Shown here: piece by piece, positions 31,193-38,768 of the stretch | Layout: each line of letters starts with the position of its first letter | How positions within the stretch are numbered: the first letter of the stretch is position 1 | Origin: Mumia sp050632745 | GTDB lineage: Bacteria > Actinomycetota > Actinomycetes > Propionibacteriales > Nocardioidaceae | Assembly (NCBI RefSeq): GCF_050632745.1 | Contig: NZ_JBODSD010000005.1 | Span: 372,001-436,000 of the forward strand | Reading direction: 5' to 3' | Length of the DNA stretch: 64,000 bases | Made by a program: the position numbers and the translations under genes | The notes under the pieces: generated by a model | What the model saw: the letters and a program-made list of their open reading frames with translations, nothing else | Databases searched by the model: none | Told to the model about the DNA's origin: nothing

Positions 31193-32430
31193 TGTCGACC
31201 GTCCTCGCCTACACCTCGCCCGCGAAGGGCCACCTCTTCCCGCTCGTTCCCGTCCTGCTCACGCTGCGCGACCGCGGGCACGACGTGCACGTCCGGACCC
31301 TCGACGCGCTCGTCCCGGAGCTTTGCGCCCTCGGCCTGCACGCCGACGGGCTCCACCCCGCGACCAGCACCGTCGAGGCCGACGACTACCTCGCGCCGAA
31401 CCAACGTGCGGCGTTGCGCAGCTCGGTGCGGACCTTCGCCACCCGCGCCCGGTACGAGGCACCGCACGTCACCGCGCTGGTCGACGAGCTGGCGCCCGAC
31501 GTCGTGATCGCCGACATCAACGCGTGGGGCGCCATGGTCGCCGCGGAGGCGAGCGGGCTGCCGTGGGCGACGTTCAGCCCGTACACCCCTGCGATCGGCT
31601 CGAAGGACGTCCCCCCGTTCGGGCTCGGCCTCGCCCCCGCGCGCGGGCCGCTCGGCCGGCTGCGCGACCGGGCACTGCGTCCCCTCGTGATCGGGACCGC
31701 CGAGCGGGTGGCGCTCCCCCCGCTCAACGAGCTCCGCGCGAGCGCCGGCCTCGCCCCGGTCCACGACGCCGACGACCTGTACACCCGGGCGCCACTGGTC
31801 CTCGTGACGACGGCGGAGCCGTTCGAGTACCCACGGAGCGACTGGCCGGAGCAGGTCTCGCTGGTCGGCCCGCTCGACTGGGAGCCGACCGCAGAGCCGC
31901 CCGCGTGGCTCGACGACGTCCATGACCCGATGGTGCTCGTGACGACGTCGTCGGAGTACCAGGGCGACGAGGACCTCGTCCAGGTCGCGCTCGAGGCCCT
32001 GGCCGACGAGCAGGTGCACGTGGTCGCCACCTGCCCCGCGGGCGTGCGTCGCCGGTACGACGTCCCGCCCAACGCCCACGTCGTCGAGTTCGTGCCGCAC
32101 GGCGCCGTCCTCGACCGGGCGGTCTGCGCCGTCACGCACGGCGGGATGGGGGCTACCCAGAAGGCCCTGTCCTGCGGGGTGCCGGTGGTCGCCGTGCCGT
32201 GGGGGCGCGACCAGTTCGAGGTGGCCCAGCGGGTCGTGCTGTCCGGATCGGGCGTGCGGCTCCCAGCGAAGCGGCTGGACGCCCAGCGGCTCCGCGACGC
32301 GGTGCGCGCGGCGCGGACGATGACCGCGGGCGCGGCGGGGGTCCGCGACGGGTTCGCGGCCGCCGGCGGCGCGGAGCGTGCGGCCGACGCGGTCGAGCGG
32401 CTCGTCGTCGCAGACCGGTCACGCGACTAG
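31192..32430 (+). CDS. UGT/MGT-type glycosyltransferase (GT1 family)
   Basis: 412 residues, GT-B fold. N-terminal acceptor domain starts TVLAYTSPAKGHLFPLVPVLLTLRDRGHDV; the C-terminal nucleotide-sugar site is HVVEFVPHGAVLDRAVCAVTHGGMGATQKALSCGVPVVAVPWGRDQFEVAQRV in outline, with the HGG and P-x-x-x-D-Q motifs of macrolide and flavonoid glycosyltransferases. It transfers a sugar, probably from UDP-sugar, to a small hydrophobic acceptor such as an antibiotic or secondary metabolite. TetR control suggests an inducible resistance role, which is inference. It interrupts the otherwise conserved cysM-murI neighbourhood. Confidence 0.88.
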   Translation: MSTVLAYTSPAKGHLFPLVPVLLTLRDRGHDVHVRTLDALVPELCALGLHADGLHPATSTVEADDYLAPNQRAALRSSVRTFATRARYEAPHVTALVDELAPDVVIADINAWGAMVAAEASGLPWATFSPYTPAIGSKDVPPFGLGLAPARGPLGRLRDRALRPLVIGTAERVALPPLNELRASAGLAPVHDADDLYTRAPLVLVTTAEPFEYPRSDWPEQVSLVGPLDWEPTAEPPAWLDDVHDPMVLVTTSSEYQGDEDLVQVALEALADEQVHVVATCPAGVRRRYDVPPNAHVVEFVPHGAVLDRAVCAVTHGGMGATQKALSCGVPVVAVPWGRDQFEVAQRVVLSGSGVRLPAKRLDAQRLRDAVRAARTMTAGAAGVRDGFAAAGGAERAADAVERLVVADRSRD

Positions 32431-32443
32431 CGTCGCCGCGGCC

Positions 32444-33391
32444 TCAGGCCCAGAGCTGGCCCTCGAGGCGCTCCTCGGCCTCGTCGATCGTGCCCTCGTA
32501 CGCGCCGGTCGAGAGGTACTTCCAGCCGCCGTCGGCGACGACGAACGCGATGTCGGCCGACTCCCCCGCCTTCACCGCCTTCGCCGCCTGGGCGAGCGCC
32601 GCATGCAGGATCGCGCCGGTCGAGATGCCGGCGAAGATGCCCTCGGCCTCGAGCAGCTCGCGCACCCGTCGCACCGCGTCGCGCGGCCCCACGGAGAAGC
32701 GGGCGTCGATGTACTGCGGGTCGTACAGCTCGGGGACGAACCCCTCGTCGAGGTTGCGCAACCCGTACACGAGCTCGCCGTAGCGCGGCTCGGCGGCGAC
32801 GATGCGCACCTCGGGCCTCGCCTCGCGGAAGAACCGCCCGACGCCCATCAGGGTGCCCGTCGTGCCGAGCCCGCCGACGAAGTGCGTCACCTCGGGCAAG
32901 TCTGCCAGGATCTCGGGGCCGGTCCCCCGGTAGTGCGCGTCGGCGTTGGCGGCGTTGCCGTACTGGTAGAGCATCACCCAGTCGGGGTGCTCCTCCGCGA
33001 CCCGCTTCGCGACCCGCACGGCCTCGTTGGAGCCACCCGCGGCAGGCGAGGACACGATCTCCGCGCCCCACATCCGCAGCAGCTGGCGCCGCTCCTCCGA
33101 GGTGTTCTCCGGCATCACGCAGACCATCCGGTAACCCCGCAGCTTGGCGACCATCGCCAGCGAGATCCCGGTGTTGCCCGACGTCGGCTCGAGGATGGTG
33201 CAGCCCGGCCGCAGCACGCCCTCGGCCTCGGCCCGCTCGATCATGGCGAGCGCGGCGCGGTCCTTGATCGACCCCGTCGGGTTGCGGTCCTCGAGCTTGG
33301 CCCACAGCCGGACGTCCGGGCTCGGGGACAGGCGCGGCAGCCCCACGAGAGGGGTGCTGCCGACGGAGTCGATCAGGTTGTCGTAGCGCAT
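32444..33391 (-). CDS. cysM: Cysteine synthase CysM, CysO-dependent type
   Basis: 315 residues, fold type II PLP enzyme. The PLP lysine is in NPTGSIKDRAA (Lys43), the substrate loop is LEPTSGNTGISLAM, and the phosphate cup is VGGLGTTGTLMGVG. In M. tuberculosis the mec-cysO-cysM operon makes cysteine from O-phosphoserine and CysO-thiocarboxylate; the same gene trio here (gaps of 28 and 50 bases) gives the assignment. The C-terminal tail (EERLEGQLWA) matches the swinging tail of that enzyme group. The ATG has only a distant GGAGG. Confidence 0.93.
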   Translation of the reverse strand: MRYDNLIDSVGSTPLVGLPRLSPSPDVRLWAKLEDRNPTGSIKDRAALAMIERAEAEGVLRPGCTILEPTSGNTGISLAMVAKLRGYRMVCVMPENTSEERRQLLRMWGAEIVSSPAAGGSNEAVRVAKRVAEEHPDWVMLYQYGNAANADAHYRGTGPEILADLPEVTHFVGGLGTTGTLMGVGRFFREARPEVRIVAAEPRYGELVYGLRNLDEGFVPELYDPQYIDARFSVGPRDAVRRVRELLEAEGIFAGISTGAILHAALAQAAKAVKAGESADIAFVVADGGWKYLSTGAYEGTIDEAEERLEGQLWA

Positions 33392-33419
33392 GCGCGAACC
33401 GGCTGCCTCCGACGAGGCG

Positions 33420-33698
33420 TCAGCGCGCCCCGCCCGCGACCGCGGGCAGGATCACGACGACGTCGCCGTCGGACAGCGGCGTCTCGAGCCCGCCGGAGAA
33501 GCGGATGTCCTCGTCGTTGACGTAGATGTTGACGAAGCGGCGCGGCTGCCCGTCCTCGACCAGCCGGTCCTTGATGCCGGAGTGGTTCGTCTCCAGGTCC
33601 TCGATCAGGGCGTTGACCGAGTCACCGGCGGCGGAGACGTTCTTCTCGCCGTCGGTGTACGTGCGGAGGATGGTGGGGACTCGGACCTCGATGGCCAT
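33420..33698 (-). CDS. cysO: Sulfur carrier protein CysO (ThiS/MoaD family)
   Basis: 92 residues, ubiquitin-like fold: VRVPTILRTYTDGEKNVSA, FVNIYVNDEDIRFSGGLETPL, ending VVVILPAVAGGAR. The Gly-Gly pair carries the thiocarboxylate used by CysM. As I recall it, mycobacterial CysO ends at Gly-Gly; here Ala-Arg follow, so proteolytic trimming would be needed before activation, presumably by the adjacent JAMM protease. GAGGAAG lies 7 bases before ATG 33698. Confidence 0.93.
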   Translation of the reverse strand: MAIEVRVPTILRTYTDGEKNVSAAGDSVNALIEDLETNHSGIKDRLVEDGQPRRFVNIYVNDEDIRFSGGLETPLSDGDVVVILPAVAGGAR

Positions 33699-33748
33699 GG
33701 CGATGCTTCCTCGTCAGTGTGTCGGTAGGGCTGGAGAGCGCGAGCGCT

Positions 33749-34180
33749 CTACTGGTCGTAACTCTCGACGACCGTGACTTCTTCCTCGGTGACCTCGCCG
33801 TCGACGATCCGGAACGACCGGAAGTCCACCGGGCCGGACTCGTGGGCGCCGTCGCGGGTCGAGACGAGGACGTAGTGGGCGTTGGGCTCGCTGGCGAGGT
33901 TCACGTCGGTGCGCGACGGGTACGCCTCGGTCGCGGTGTGCGAGTGGTAGACGACGACCGGCTCCTCGTCCTGAGCGTCCATCTCCTGGTAGAGCCGCAG
34001 CAGGTCGGTCGAGTCGAACTCGTAGAACGTCGGCGACATAGCGGCGTTGACCATCGGGACGAAGCGCGCCGGCAGGTCGGAGCCCACGGGTCCCGCGACG
34101 ATCCCGCAGGCCTCGTCGGGGTGGTCCCGTCGGGCGTGGGCGATGATCGCGTCGTACGTCGCCTGGTCGATGGTCAGCAC
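33749..34180 (-). CDS. mec: Mec: JAMM/M67 metallopeptidase acting on CysO
   Basis: 143 residues. JAMM zinc motif: Glu in DEACGIVAG, then VVVYHSHTATEAYPSRTDV (His-x-His-x10-Asp). In M. tuberculosis Mec releases cysteine from the CysO-cysteine adduct. Here it may also remove the two residues after the CysO diglycine. GTG 34180 is supported by minus-strand TACCCT 7 bases upstream (leaderless). First gene of mec-cysO-cysM. Confidence 0.93.
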   Translation of the reverse strand: MLTIDQATYDAIIAHARRDHPDEACGIVAGPVGSDLPARFVPMVNAAMSPTFYEFDSTDLLRLYQEMDAQDEEPVVVYHSHTATEAYPSRTDVNLASEPNAHYVLVSTRDGAHESGPVDFRSFRIVDGEVTEEEVTVVESYDQ

Positions 34181-34187
34181 GGCTCAC

Positions 34188-34193
34188 AGGGTA
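34188..34193 (-). promoter_or_regulatory. -10 hexamer TACCCT of mec operon
   Basis: Minus-strand TACCCT lies 7 bases before GTG 34180, giving a leaderless start for mec-cysO-cysM. Confidence 0.5.
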
Positions 34194-34276
34194 CGCGGTC
34201 CCGCATGGCGGACAGCCGTCGTCCGTCATCCGGGACCGCCCGCTGTGCCCCAGGCCACAGGGTGCGGCACCCGCCG

Positions 34277-34735
34277 TCAGGACAGCGGCCAGGTTCGCAC
34301 CACTCTCCGGCGGCGCGGATCGCCCTCCGGTCGCATGTCCACCAGCGCGACGGCGTCGAGGTGGAGCGGCGCACCTGCGTCAAGGCTCCGCCCGCGCTGG
34401 ACGGACACGTGCGGGCGGAACTCGTCCCGCACGTGGCGCATCCGGACGACGTCGACGCCGTCCTCCGCGAGCGCGGCGAGGAGGTCGCGGTGCAGGGTGT
34501 CGATCGCCTCGGTGCGTGCGAGCTCGGCGACCCGGACGTCGTGCCGGGCGCCGAACCACGCCTCACCGACCACCTCCGTGTCGACGGGGGCGTGCGGGGC
34601 GAGCACCTGGCTGAGGTCGGGCTCGACGGCCACGTCGAAGGGCGGCACCCAGGTCAGGTGCAGCGGCCACGCCTCGCGGCCGAACTCCTCAGGCGCCCGC
34701 TCGACGAAGGTGACGAGACAGCACCTCAGGCGCAT
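34277..34735 (-). CDS. 2H phosphoesterase superfamily protein (2'-5' RNA ligase-like)
   Basis: 152 residues. Two His-x-Thr/Ser motifs: PLHLTWVPPF (residues about 23-32) and FRPHVSVQRG (about 107-116), the pair that defines LigT-like 2H phosphoesterases acting on 2',3'-cyclic or 2'-5' phosphodiesters. A second member of this superfamily is at 37597. ATG 34735 starts 9 bases after the DUF2017 stop, so it is probably co-transcribed with clpS-DUF2017. Confidence 0.83.
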   Translation of the reverse strand: MRLRCCLVTFVERAPEEFGREAWPLHLTWVPPFDVAVEPDLSQVLAPHAPVDTEVVGEAWFGARHDVRVAELARTEAIDTLHRDLLAALAEDGVDVVRMRHVRDEFRPHVSVQRGRSLDAGAPLHLDAVALVDMRPEGDPRRRRVVRTWPLS

Positions 34736-34744
34736 GGGGACACC

Positions 34745-35326
34745 TCAGTCCAGCGCCTGGACCAGGGACTCCTGGACGAAGCCGAGCCAGTCGTAGATGT
34801 CGACGACCACCGCCACGGCCTCGTCGTCGCTCTCGGCGGCGGCCTCCGCGTCCTCCTCGGACTCGATCCCGAGCCGGACCGCGAGCGCCAGCCGGACGTC
34901 GGTGAGCGAGCGCAGCCACGCCTGGACCGCCCGCTCGCCGAGCTCGACCTCGATCGGGTTCTCCGACTGCTCCGGGTCGTCAAGGTCGAACCCGCCGGCC
35001 GCCAGCGACGCCACCACGGCCTGTGCGTTCTCGACCTTCGCGGTCGACAGGCTGCGCTCGGTGAACCGGCGGAAGTCGGCCGCCGACTCGTCGTCGTCGC
35101 GGTAGGCGTCGGGAAGCAGCCGACGCAGGACCGGATCCTCCGGCGGAAGCGCCGACGCCGTCGTGCCGAGCTGGCCGAACAACGGGTCCGGCGCGGACTC
35201 CTCGGGCCCGTTGCGGTCCCGGAGCAGCTCGATGACCTGACTCAGCAGGTTGACCAGGAGCTCGCACTCGGCCGGCTCGAACTCGGCCCGGACCCGGTCC
35301 CGCTTGCGCCGCTCGAACGCCTTCAC
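34745..35326 (-). CDS. DUF2017 family protein
   Basis: 193 residues, acidic and helical: FEPAECELLVNLLSQVIELL, DPVLRRLLPDAYRDDDESAADFRRFTERSL and AWLRSLTDVRLALAVRLGI. The family occurs next to clpS in Actinobacteria (Rv1332 in M. tuberculosis) and is probably linked to ClpS/ClpAP function, though no activity is known. GTG 35326 has GAGGGAGG 6 bases upstream; the start is 19 bases after the clpS stop. Confidence 0.88.
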   Translation of the reverse strand: MKAFERRKRDRVRAEFEPAECELLVNLLSQVIELLRDRNGPEESAPDPLFGQLGTTASALPPEDPVLRRLLPDAYRDDDESAADFRRFTERSLSTAKVENAQAVVASLAAGGFDLDDPEQSENPIEVELGERAVQAWLRSLTDVRLALAVRLGIESEEDAEAAAESDDEAVAVVVDIYDWLGFVQESLVQALD

Positions 35327-35345
35327 GCCGTGCCTCCCTCGCGCC

Positions 35346-35651
35346 TCACGCGTCCGCCCGCTGCAGCGTCGCCCACAGCCCGTACTCGTGCATCGCCTGC
35401 ACGTGGCGCTCCATCTCCTCGCGGGGCCCGGTCGAGACCACGGCCTTGCCGTCGTTGTGCACCTTCATCATCAGCTCGTGCGCCTTGGCGTCGCCGTAGC
35501 CGAAGTAGGCCTTGAACACGTACGCGACGTACGACATGAGGTTGACCGGGTCGTTCCAGACGATGGTCACCCAGGGTCGGTCGAGCTCGGTGACCTCGTC
35601 GGTCTCCGGCTCGTCGACCTCGATCGGCGCTGGCGTGCTCACCCGGCCCAT
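35346..35651 (-). CDS. clpS: ATP-dependent Clp protease adaptor ClpS
   Basis: 101 residues. Core: WVTIVWNDPVNLMSYVAYVFKAYFGY, KAHELMMKVHNDGKAVVSTG and EEMERHVQAMHEYGLWATLQ. The WNDPVN and MKVH elements build the N-degron pocket that hands N-end-rule substrates to ClpA/ClpC. ATG 35651 is used; an in-frame GTG at 35642 is equally possible because neither has a good ribosome site. First gene of clpS-DUF2017-2H. Confidence 0.94.
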   Translation of the reverse strand: MGRVSTPAPIEVDEPETDEVTELDRPWVTIVWNDPVNLMSYVAYVFKAYFGYGDAKAHELMMKVHNDGKAVVSTGPREEMERHVQAMHEYGLWATLQRADA

Positions 35652-35692
35652 TGTGGCGCACGCGCAAACCCGCCCCGGAGGGCGCACCGCAC

Positions 35693-35698
35693 TACGCT
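35693..35698 (+). promoter_or_regulatory. -10 hexamer TACGCT of pncB
   Basis: TACGCT lies 6 bases before GTG 35705, fixing that start and a leaderless message. Confidence 0.55.
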
Positions 35699-35704
35699 GA
35701 CGCC

Positions 35705-37045
35705 GTGACCTCCACCGCGCTGCTCACGGACCACACCGCGCTGCTCACAGACCATTACGAGCTCACGATGCTGCAGGCGTCGCTCCCGGACGGCACCGCC
35801 GACCGGCGCTCGGTGTTCGAGCTGTTCGCGCGTCGCCTGCCCGACGGACGCCGCTTCGGCGTGGTCGCCGGGATCGGCCGCGTCCTCGACGCGATCGCGC
35901 AGTTCCGCTTCACCGACGAGGACCTCGCGTTCCTCCGCGAGCGGAAGGTCGTCGACGGGCCCACCCTGGACTGGCTCGCCGACTACCGCTTCCGCGGCAA
36001 CGTCTGGGGCTACCCGGAGGGCGAGGCCTACTTCCCCCAGTCGCCGATCCTCGTCGTCGAGGGCACCTTCGGCGAGGCGGTCCTGCTCGAGACGCTGCTG
36101 CTGTCGATCCTCAACCACGACTCGGCGATCGCCTCGGCGGCGGCACGCATGACCGCCGCCGCGGGCGAGCGACCGTGCATCGAGATGGGGTCGCGCCGCA
36201 CGCACGAGATGGCCGCCGTCGCCTCGGCCCGGGCGGCGTACGTCGCGGGGTTCGCCACGACCTCCAACCTCGAGGCCGGTCGCCGGTACGGCATCCCGAC
36301 CGCCGGCACGTCCGCACACTCCTTCACGCTGCTGCACGACACCGAGCGCGACGCCTTCACCGCGCAGGTCGAGTCGCTCGGCGTCGGGACCACGCTGCTG
36401 GTGGACACCTACGACGTCGCCGAGGCGGTCCGCGTCGGCATCGAGGTCGCCGGGACCAGCCTCGGCGCGGTCCGTCTCGACTCCGGCGACCTGCCGCTGC
36501 TCGCCAAGCAGGTGCGCCGTCAGCTCGACGAGCTCGGCGCGACCGGGACCAAGATCGTCGTCACCAGCGACCTCGACGAGTACGCGATCGCGGGCCTCGC
36601 GGCGGCGCCCGTCGACGGCTACGGCGTCGGCACCTCGCTCGTGACCGGCTCCGGCCACCCGACCTGCGGGTTCGTCTACAAGCTCGTCGCCCGCGCGGAC
36701 GGGCTCGACGACGACGCGACGATGATCTCCGTCGCGAAGGCCAGCAAGGACAAGATCTCGATCGGCGGCCGCAAGTACGCGCTGCGTCGTCTCGACGCCC
36801 AGGGCACCGCGACCGCCGAGGTCCTGGGCATCGGCGAGCCGCCCCGCGGCGACGACAACGACCGGCCGCTCCTGGTCCCGCTGGTCGAGGGCGGCGAGCG
36901 CGTCTACGACGAGACGCTCGACGTGGCGCGCGACCGGCTCCGCAGCTCGCTCGCCGAGCTACCCTTGCAGGCGCGGCAGCTGTCGCGGGGCGAGCCCGCG
37001 ATCCCGACCGTCTTCGAGGGCAAGGCGAGCGAAGGAGCACGATGA
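35705..37045 (+). CDS. pncB: Nicotinate phosphoribosyltransferase
   Basis: 446 residues. It makes nicotinate mononucleotide from nicotinate and PRPP. Elements: ALLTDHYELTMLQASL, FELFARRLPDGRRFGVVAGI, EMGSRRTHEMAAVASARAAY with the catalytic His region, GTSAHSFTLLHDTERDAF, and the PRPP site VRLDSGDLPLLAKQVR. The N-terminal TALLTDH is present twice in a row, encoded by a 21-bp tandem duplication (35714-35755). pncA follows with overlapping ATGA, giving the nicotinamide salvage route. Synteny with M. tuberculosis pncB1 beside clpS. Confidence 0.94.
   Translation: MTSTALLTDHTALLTDHYELTMLQASLPDGTADRRSVFELFARRLPDGRRFGVVAGIGRVLDAIAQFRFTDEDLAFLRERKVVDGPTLDWLADYRFRGNVWGYPEGEAYFPQSPILVVEGTFGEAVLLETLLLSILNHDSAIASAAARMTAAAGERPCIEMGSRRTHEMAAVASARAAYVAGFATTSNLEAGRRYGIPTAGTSAHSFTLLHDTERDAFTAQVESLGVGTTLLVDTYDVAEAVRVGIEVAGTSLGAVRLDSGDLPLLAKQVRRQLDELGATGTKIVVTSDLDEYAIAGLAAAPVDGYGVGTSLVTGSGHPTCGFVYKLVARADGLDDDATMISVAKASKDKISIGGRKYALRRLDAQGTATAEVLGIGEPPRGDDNDRPLLVPLVEGGERVYDETLDVARDRLRSSLAELPLQARQLSRGEPAIPTVFEGKASEGAR
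35714..35755 (+). repeat. 21-bp tandem duplication in the pncB 5' end
   Basis: Two copies of a 21-bp unit (35714-35734 and 35735-35755), differing at two bases, each encoding TALLTDH. The second copy matches the family's normal N-terminus. Confidence 0.85.
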
Positions 37046-37593
37046 GCAGGGCACTGGTCGTGGTGGACGTGCAGAACGACTTCTGCGAGGGCGGCTCCCT
37101 GGCCGTGGCCGGAGGGGCCTCGGTCGCCGAGCGGGTGGCGCGCCTGGTCGACGAGGGCGACTACGACGTGGTCGTCGCGACCAAGGACCACCACATCGAC
37201 CCGGGCACGCACTTCAGCGAGCAGCCGGACTTCGTCGACTCGTGGCCGCCGCACTGCGTCGTCGGCACCGAGGGCAACGAGCTCCACGAGCCGCTGACCG
37301 AGGACATGTTCGCGGCCGTGTTCGAGAAGGGCCAGTTCGACGCCGCCTACTCCGGCTTCGAGGGCAAGGCCTCCTCCGGCGACGCGCTCGACGCGTGGCT
37401 GCGCGAGCAGGGCGTGGACACCGTCGACGTGGTGGGCATCGCGACCGACTACTGCGTCCGCGCGACGGCGCTCGACGCCGCCGCCAACGGCTTCGCGACG
37501 CGCGTGCTCATGGACCTCACGGCGCCGGTCTCCGAGGCGAACCTCGACAAGACCCGCGCGGACTTCGACGCCGCCGGCGTCACCGTGGCCTGA
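37042..37593 (+). CDS. pncA: Nicotinamidase (isochorismatase family)
   Basis: 183 residues. Catalytic triad regions: VVVDVQNDFCEGGSLAV (Asp), VFEKGQFDAAYSGFEG (Lys) and GIATDYCVRATALDA (Cys); zinc ligands in TKDHHIDPGTHF. It converts nicotinamide to nicotinate, feeding PncB directly upstream; the genes overlap (ATGA) and AAGGAG precedes the ATG. The enzyme is also the activator of pyrazinamide in mycobacteria. Confidence 0.95.
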   Translation: MSRALVVVDVQNDFCEGGSLAVAGGASVAERVARLVDEGDYDVVVATKDHHIDPGTHFSEQPDFVDSWPPHCVVGTEGNELHEPLTEDMFAAVFEKGQFDAAYSGFEGKASSGDALDAWLREQGVDTVDVVGIATDYCVRATALDAAANGFATRVLMDLTAPVSEANLDKTRADFDAAGVTVA

Positions 37594-37596
37594 CGC

Positions 37597-38181
37597 TCAC
37601 GGTCCCGGCTCGCCGGGTGCGACCGCGGGGCGGCCGAACGGCAGCTGGACGAGGGTGCGCCACGAGTCCCGCCGAGCGGTGCCGGCGATGAGCAGGGCGC
37701 GGTCGAGGTGTGCCGTGATCGGCAGCGCACGAGCGACCTCGACCTCGGCCGCCTCGAGCTGGTCGAGCGACGCTCCCGACGCCTCGCCGACGGTCAGGTG
37801 AGGGACGACGTCGTCGTGGACACCTCCGTACGGCGGGTGGTCGGGAAACTCCGCGACCACCGCGTCGGTGAGGACCCGGAACTCCCGGTCCACCCGCGGT
37901 GCCAGCCACAGGACGTCCTCGCCGAACCAGCGGCACCGGTCGAACGTGCAGTCGAACGGTGACGCGGCGGCGAGCACAGCAGCCAGCCGTGCGACGACAC
38001 GCGCGTCGATGTCCGCGGGCGGGACGAACGGGTACACCACCGTGACGTGAGCGGGGACGCCCCAGGACGCGGCCACGTCGAGTCGTCGCCGATGGTCGGA
38101 CACCGCAGCCTCCGCCTGGGGGACGGGGACGATCACCGCCGACTCCGTGGCCGTGGACGTCACGGACCCCTGGACGCTCAC
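37597..38181 (-). CDS. 2H phosphoesterase superfamily protein (2'-5' RNA ligase-like)
   Basis: 194 residues. Motifs AHVTVVYPFVPP and VPHLTVGEASG give the two His-x-Thr pairs; between them lies CTFDRCRWFGEDVLWLAPR. Substrate unknown. GTG 38181 overlaps the stop of the preceding acetyltransferase (GTGA) with GGAGGT 9 bases upstream; an internal GTG at 38163 is less likely. Last gene of a three-gene overlapping operon with an acetyltransferase and an MpaB-type oxygenase. Confidence 0.82.
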   Translation of the reverse strand: MSVQGSVTSTATESAVIVPVPQAEAAVSDHRRRLDVAASWGVPAHVTVVYPFVPPADIDARVVARLAAVLAAASPFDCTFDRCRWFGEDVLWLAPRVDREFRVLTDAVVAEFPDHPPYGGVHDDVVPHLTVGEASGASLDQLEAAEVEVARALPITAHLDRALLIAGTARRDSWRTLVQLPFGRPAVAPGEPGP

Positions 38182-38768
38182 CCGTACGTCACCTCCCGCA
38201 CGACCCGCGCGGGAGCCCCCGCGGCGACCGAGAACGCCGGCACGTCCCGCGTCACGACGGAGTTCGCCCCGATCACGCACCGCTCCCCGATCGTCACGCC
38301 GCTGGTGACGACGACGTTGGCGCCGAGCCAGCAGTCGTCGCCGATGCGGGTCGGCCCCTTCGACCTGAAGCCCTGCCACGGGACCGGGACGTCGGGGTCG
38401 TCGAACCGATGGGCGGAGTCCGTCACCAGGCAGCCGTTGGCCAGCATGCAGTGGGCGCCGATCTCGACCCGCTGCGACGCCGCCACCATCACGCCGAGGT
38501 TGAGGAAGGTCCCTTCCCCGATCGAGATCCGGGCCTCGGGGCCGCCGGTGATCCACACTCCGGGCTCCAGGAACACCTGCGGACCGATCTCGAGACGCCC
38601 GTCGCGCAGCATCTCCAGCACCTCGCCGTGGACGGCACCCCGGGCGTACGCGCGCCGCCGGGCGAGCTCGACCGTGAGTCGCGCGCGGTTCAGCGGACGG
38701 TACGCGCGCCCGTACCAGCGGTGCTTGCGCCACCACTCGAGCGCCGGGCCGACGCTCCCGTCAGACAT
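38178..38768 (-). CDS. Hexapeptide-repeat O-acyltransferase (WcaF/LbH type)
   Basis: 196 residues. A charged N-terminal 60 residues is followed by left-handed beta-helix coils: GPQVFLEPGVWITGGPEARI, GEGTFLNLGVMVAASQRVEI, GAHCMLANGCLVTDSAHRF, with the acetyl-CoA end IGANSVVTRDVPAFSVAAGAPAR. The WLGANVVVTSGVTIG strand and the SAHRF histidine resemble sugar or lipid O-acetyltransferases. Acceptor unknown. The stop overlaps the 2H gene start and the start overlaps the MpaB gene end. Confidence 0.82.
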   Translation of the reverse strand: MSDGSVGPALEWWRKHRWYGRAYRPLNRARLTVELARRRAYARGAVHGEVLEMLRDGRLEIGPQVFLEPGVWITGGPEARISIGEGTFLNLGVMVAASQRVEIGAHCMLANGCLVTDSAHRFDDPDVPVPWQGFRSKGPTRIGDDCWLGANVVVTSGVTIGERCVIGANSVVTRDVPAFSVAAGAPARVVREVTYG

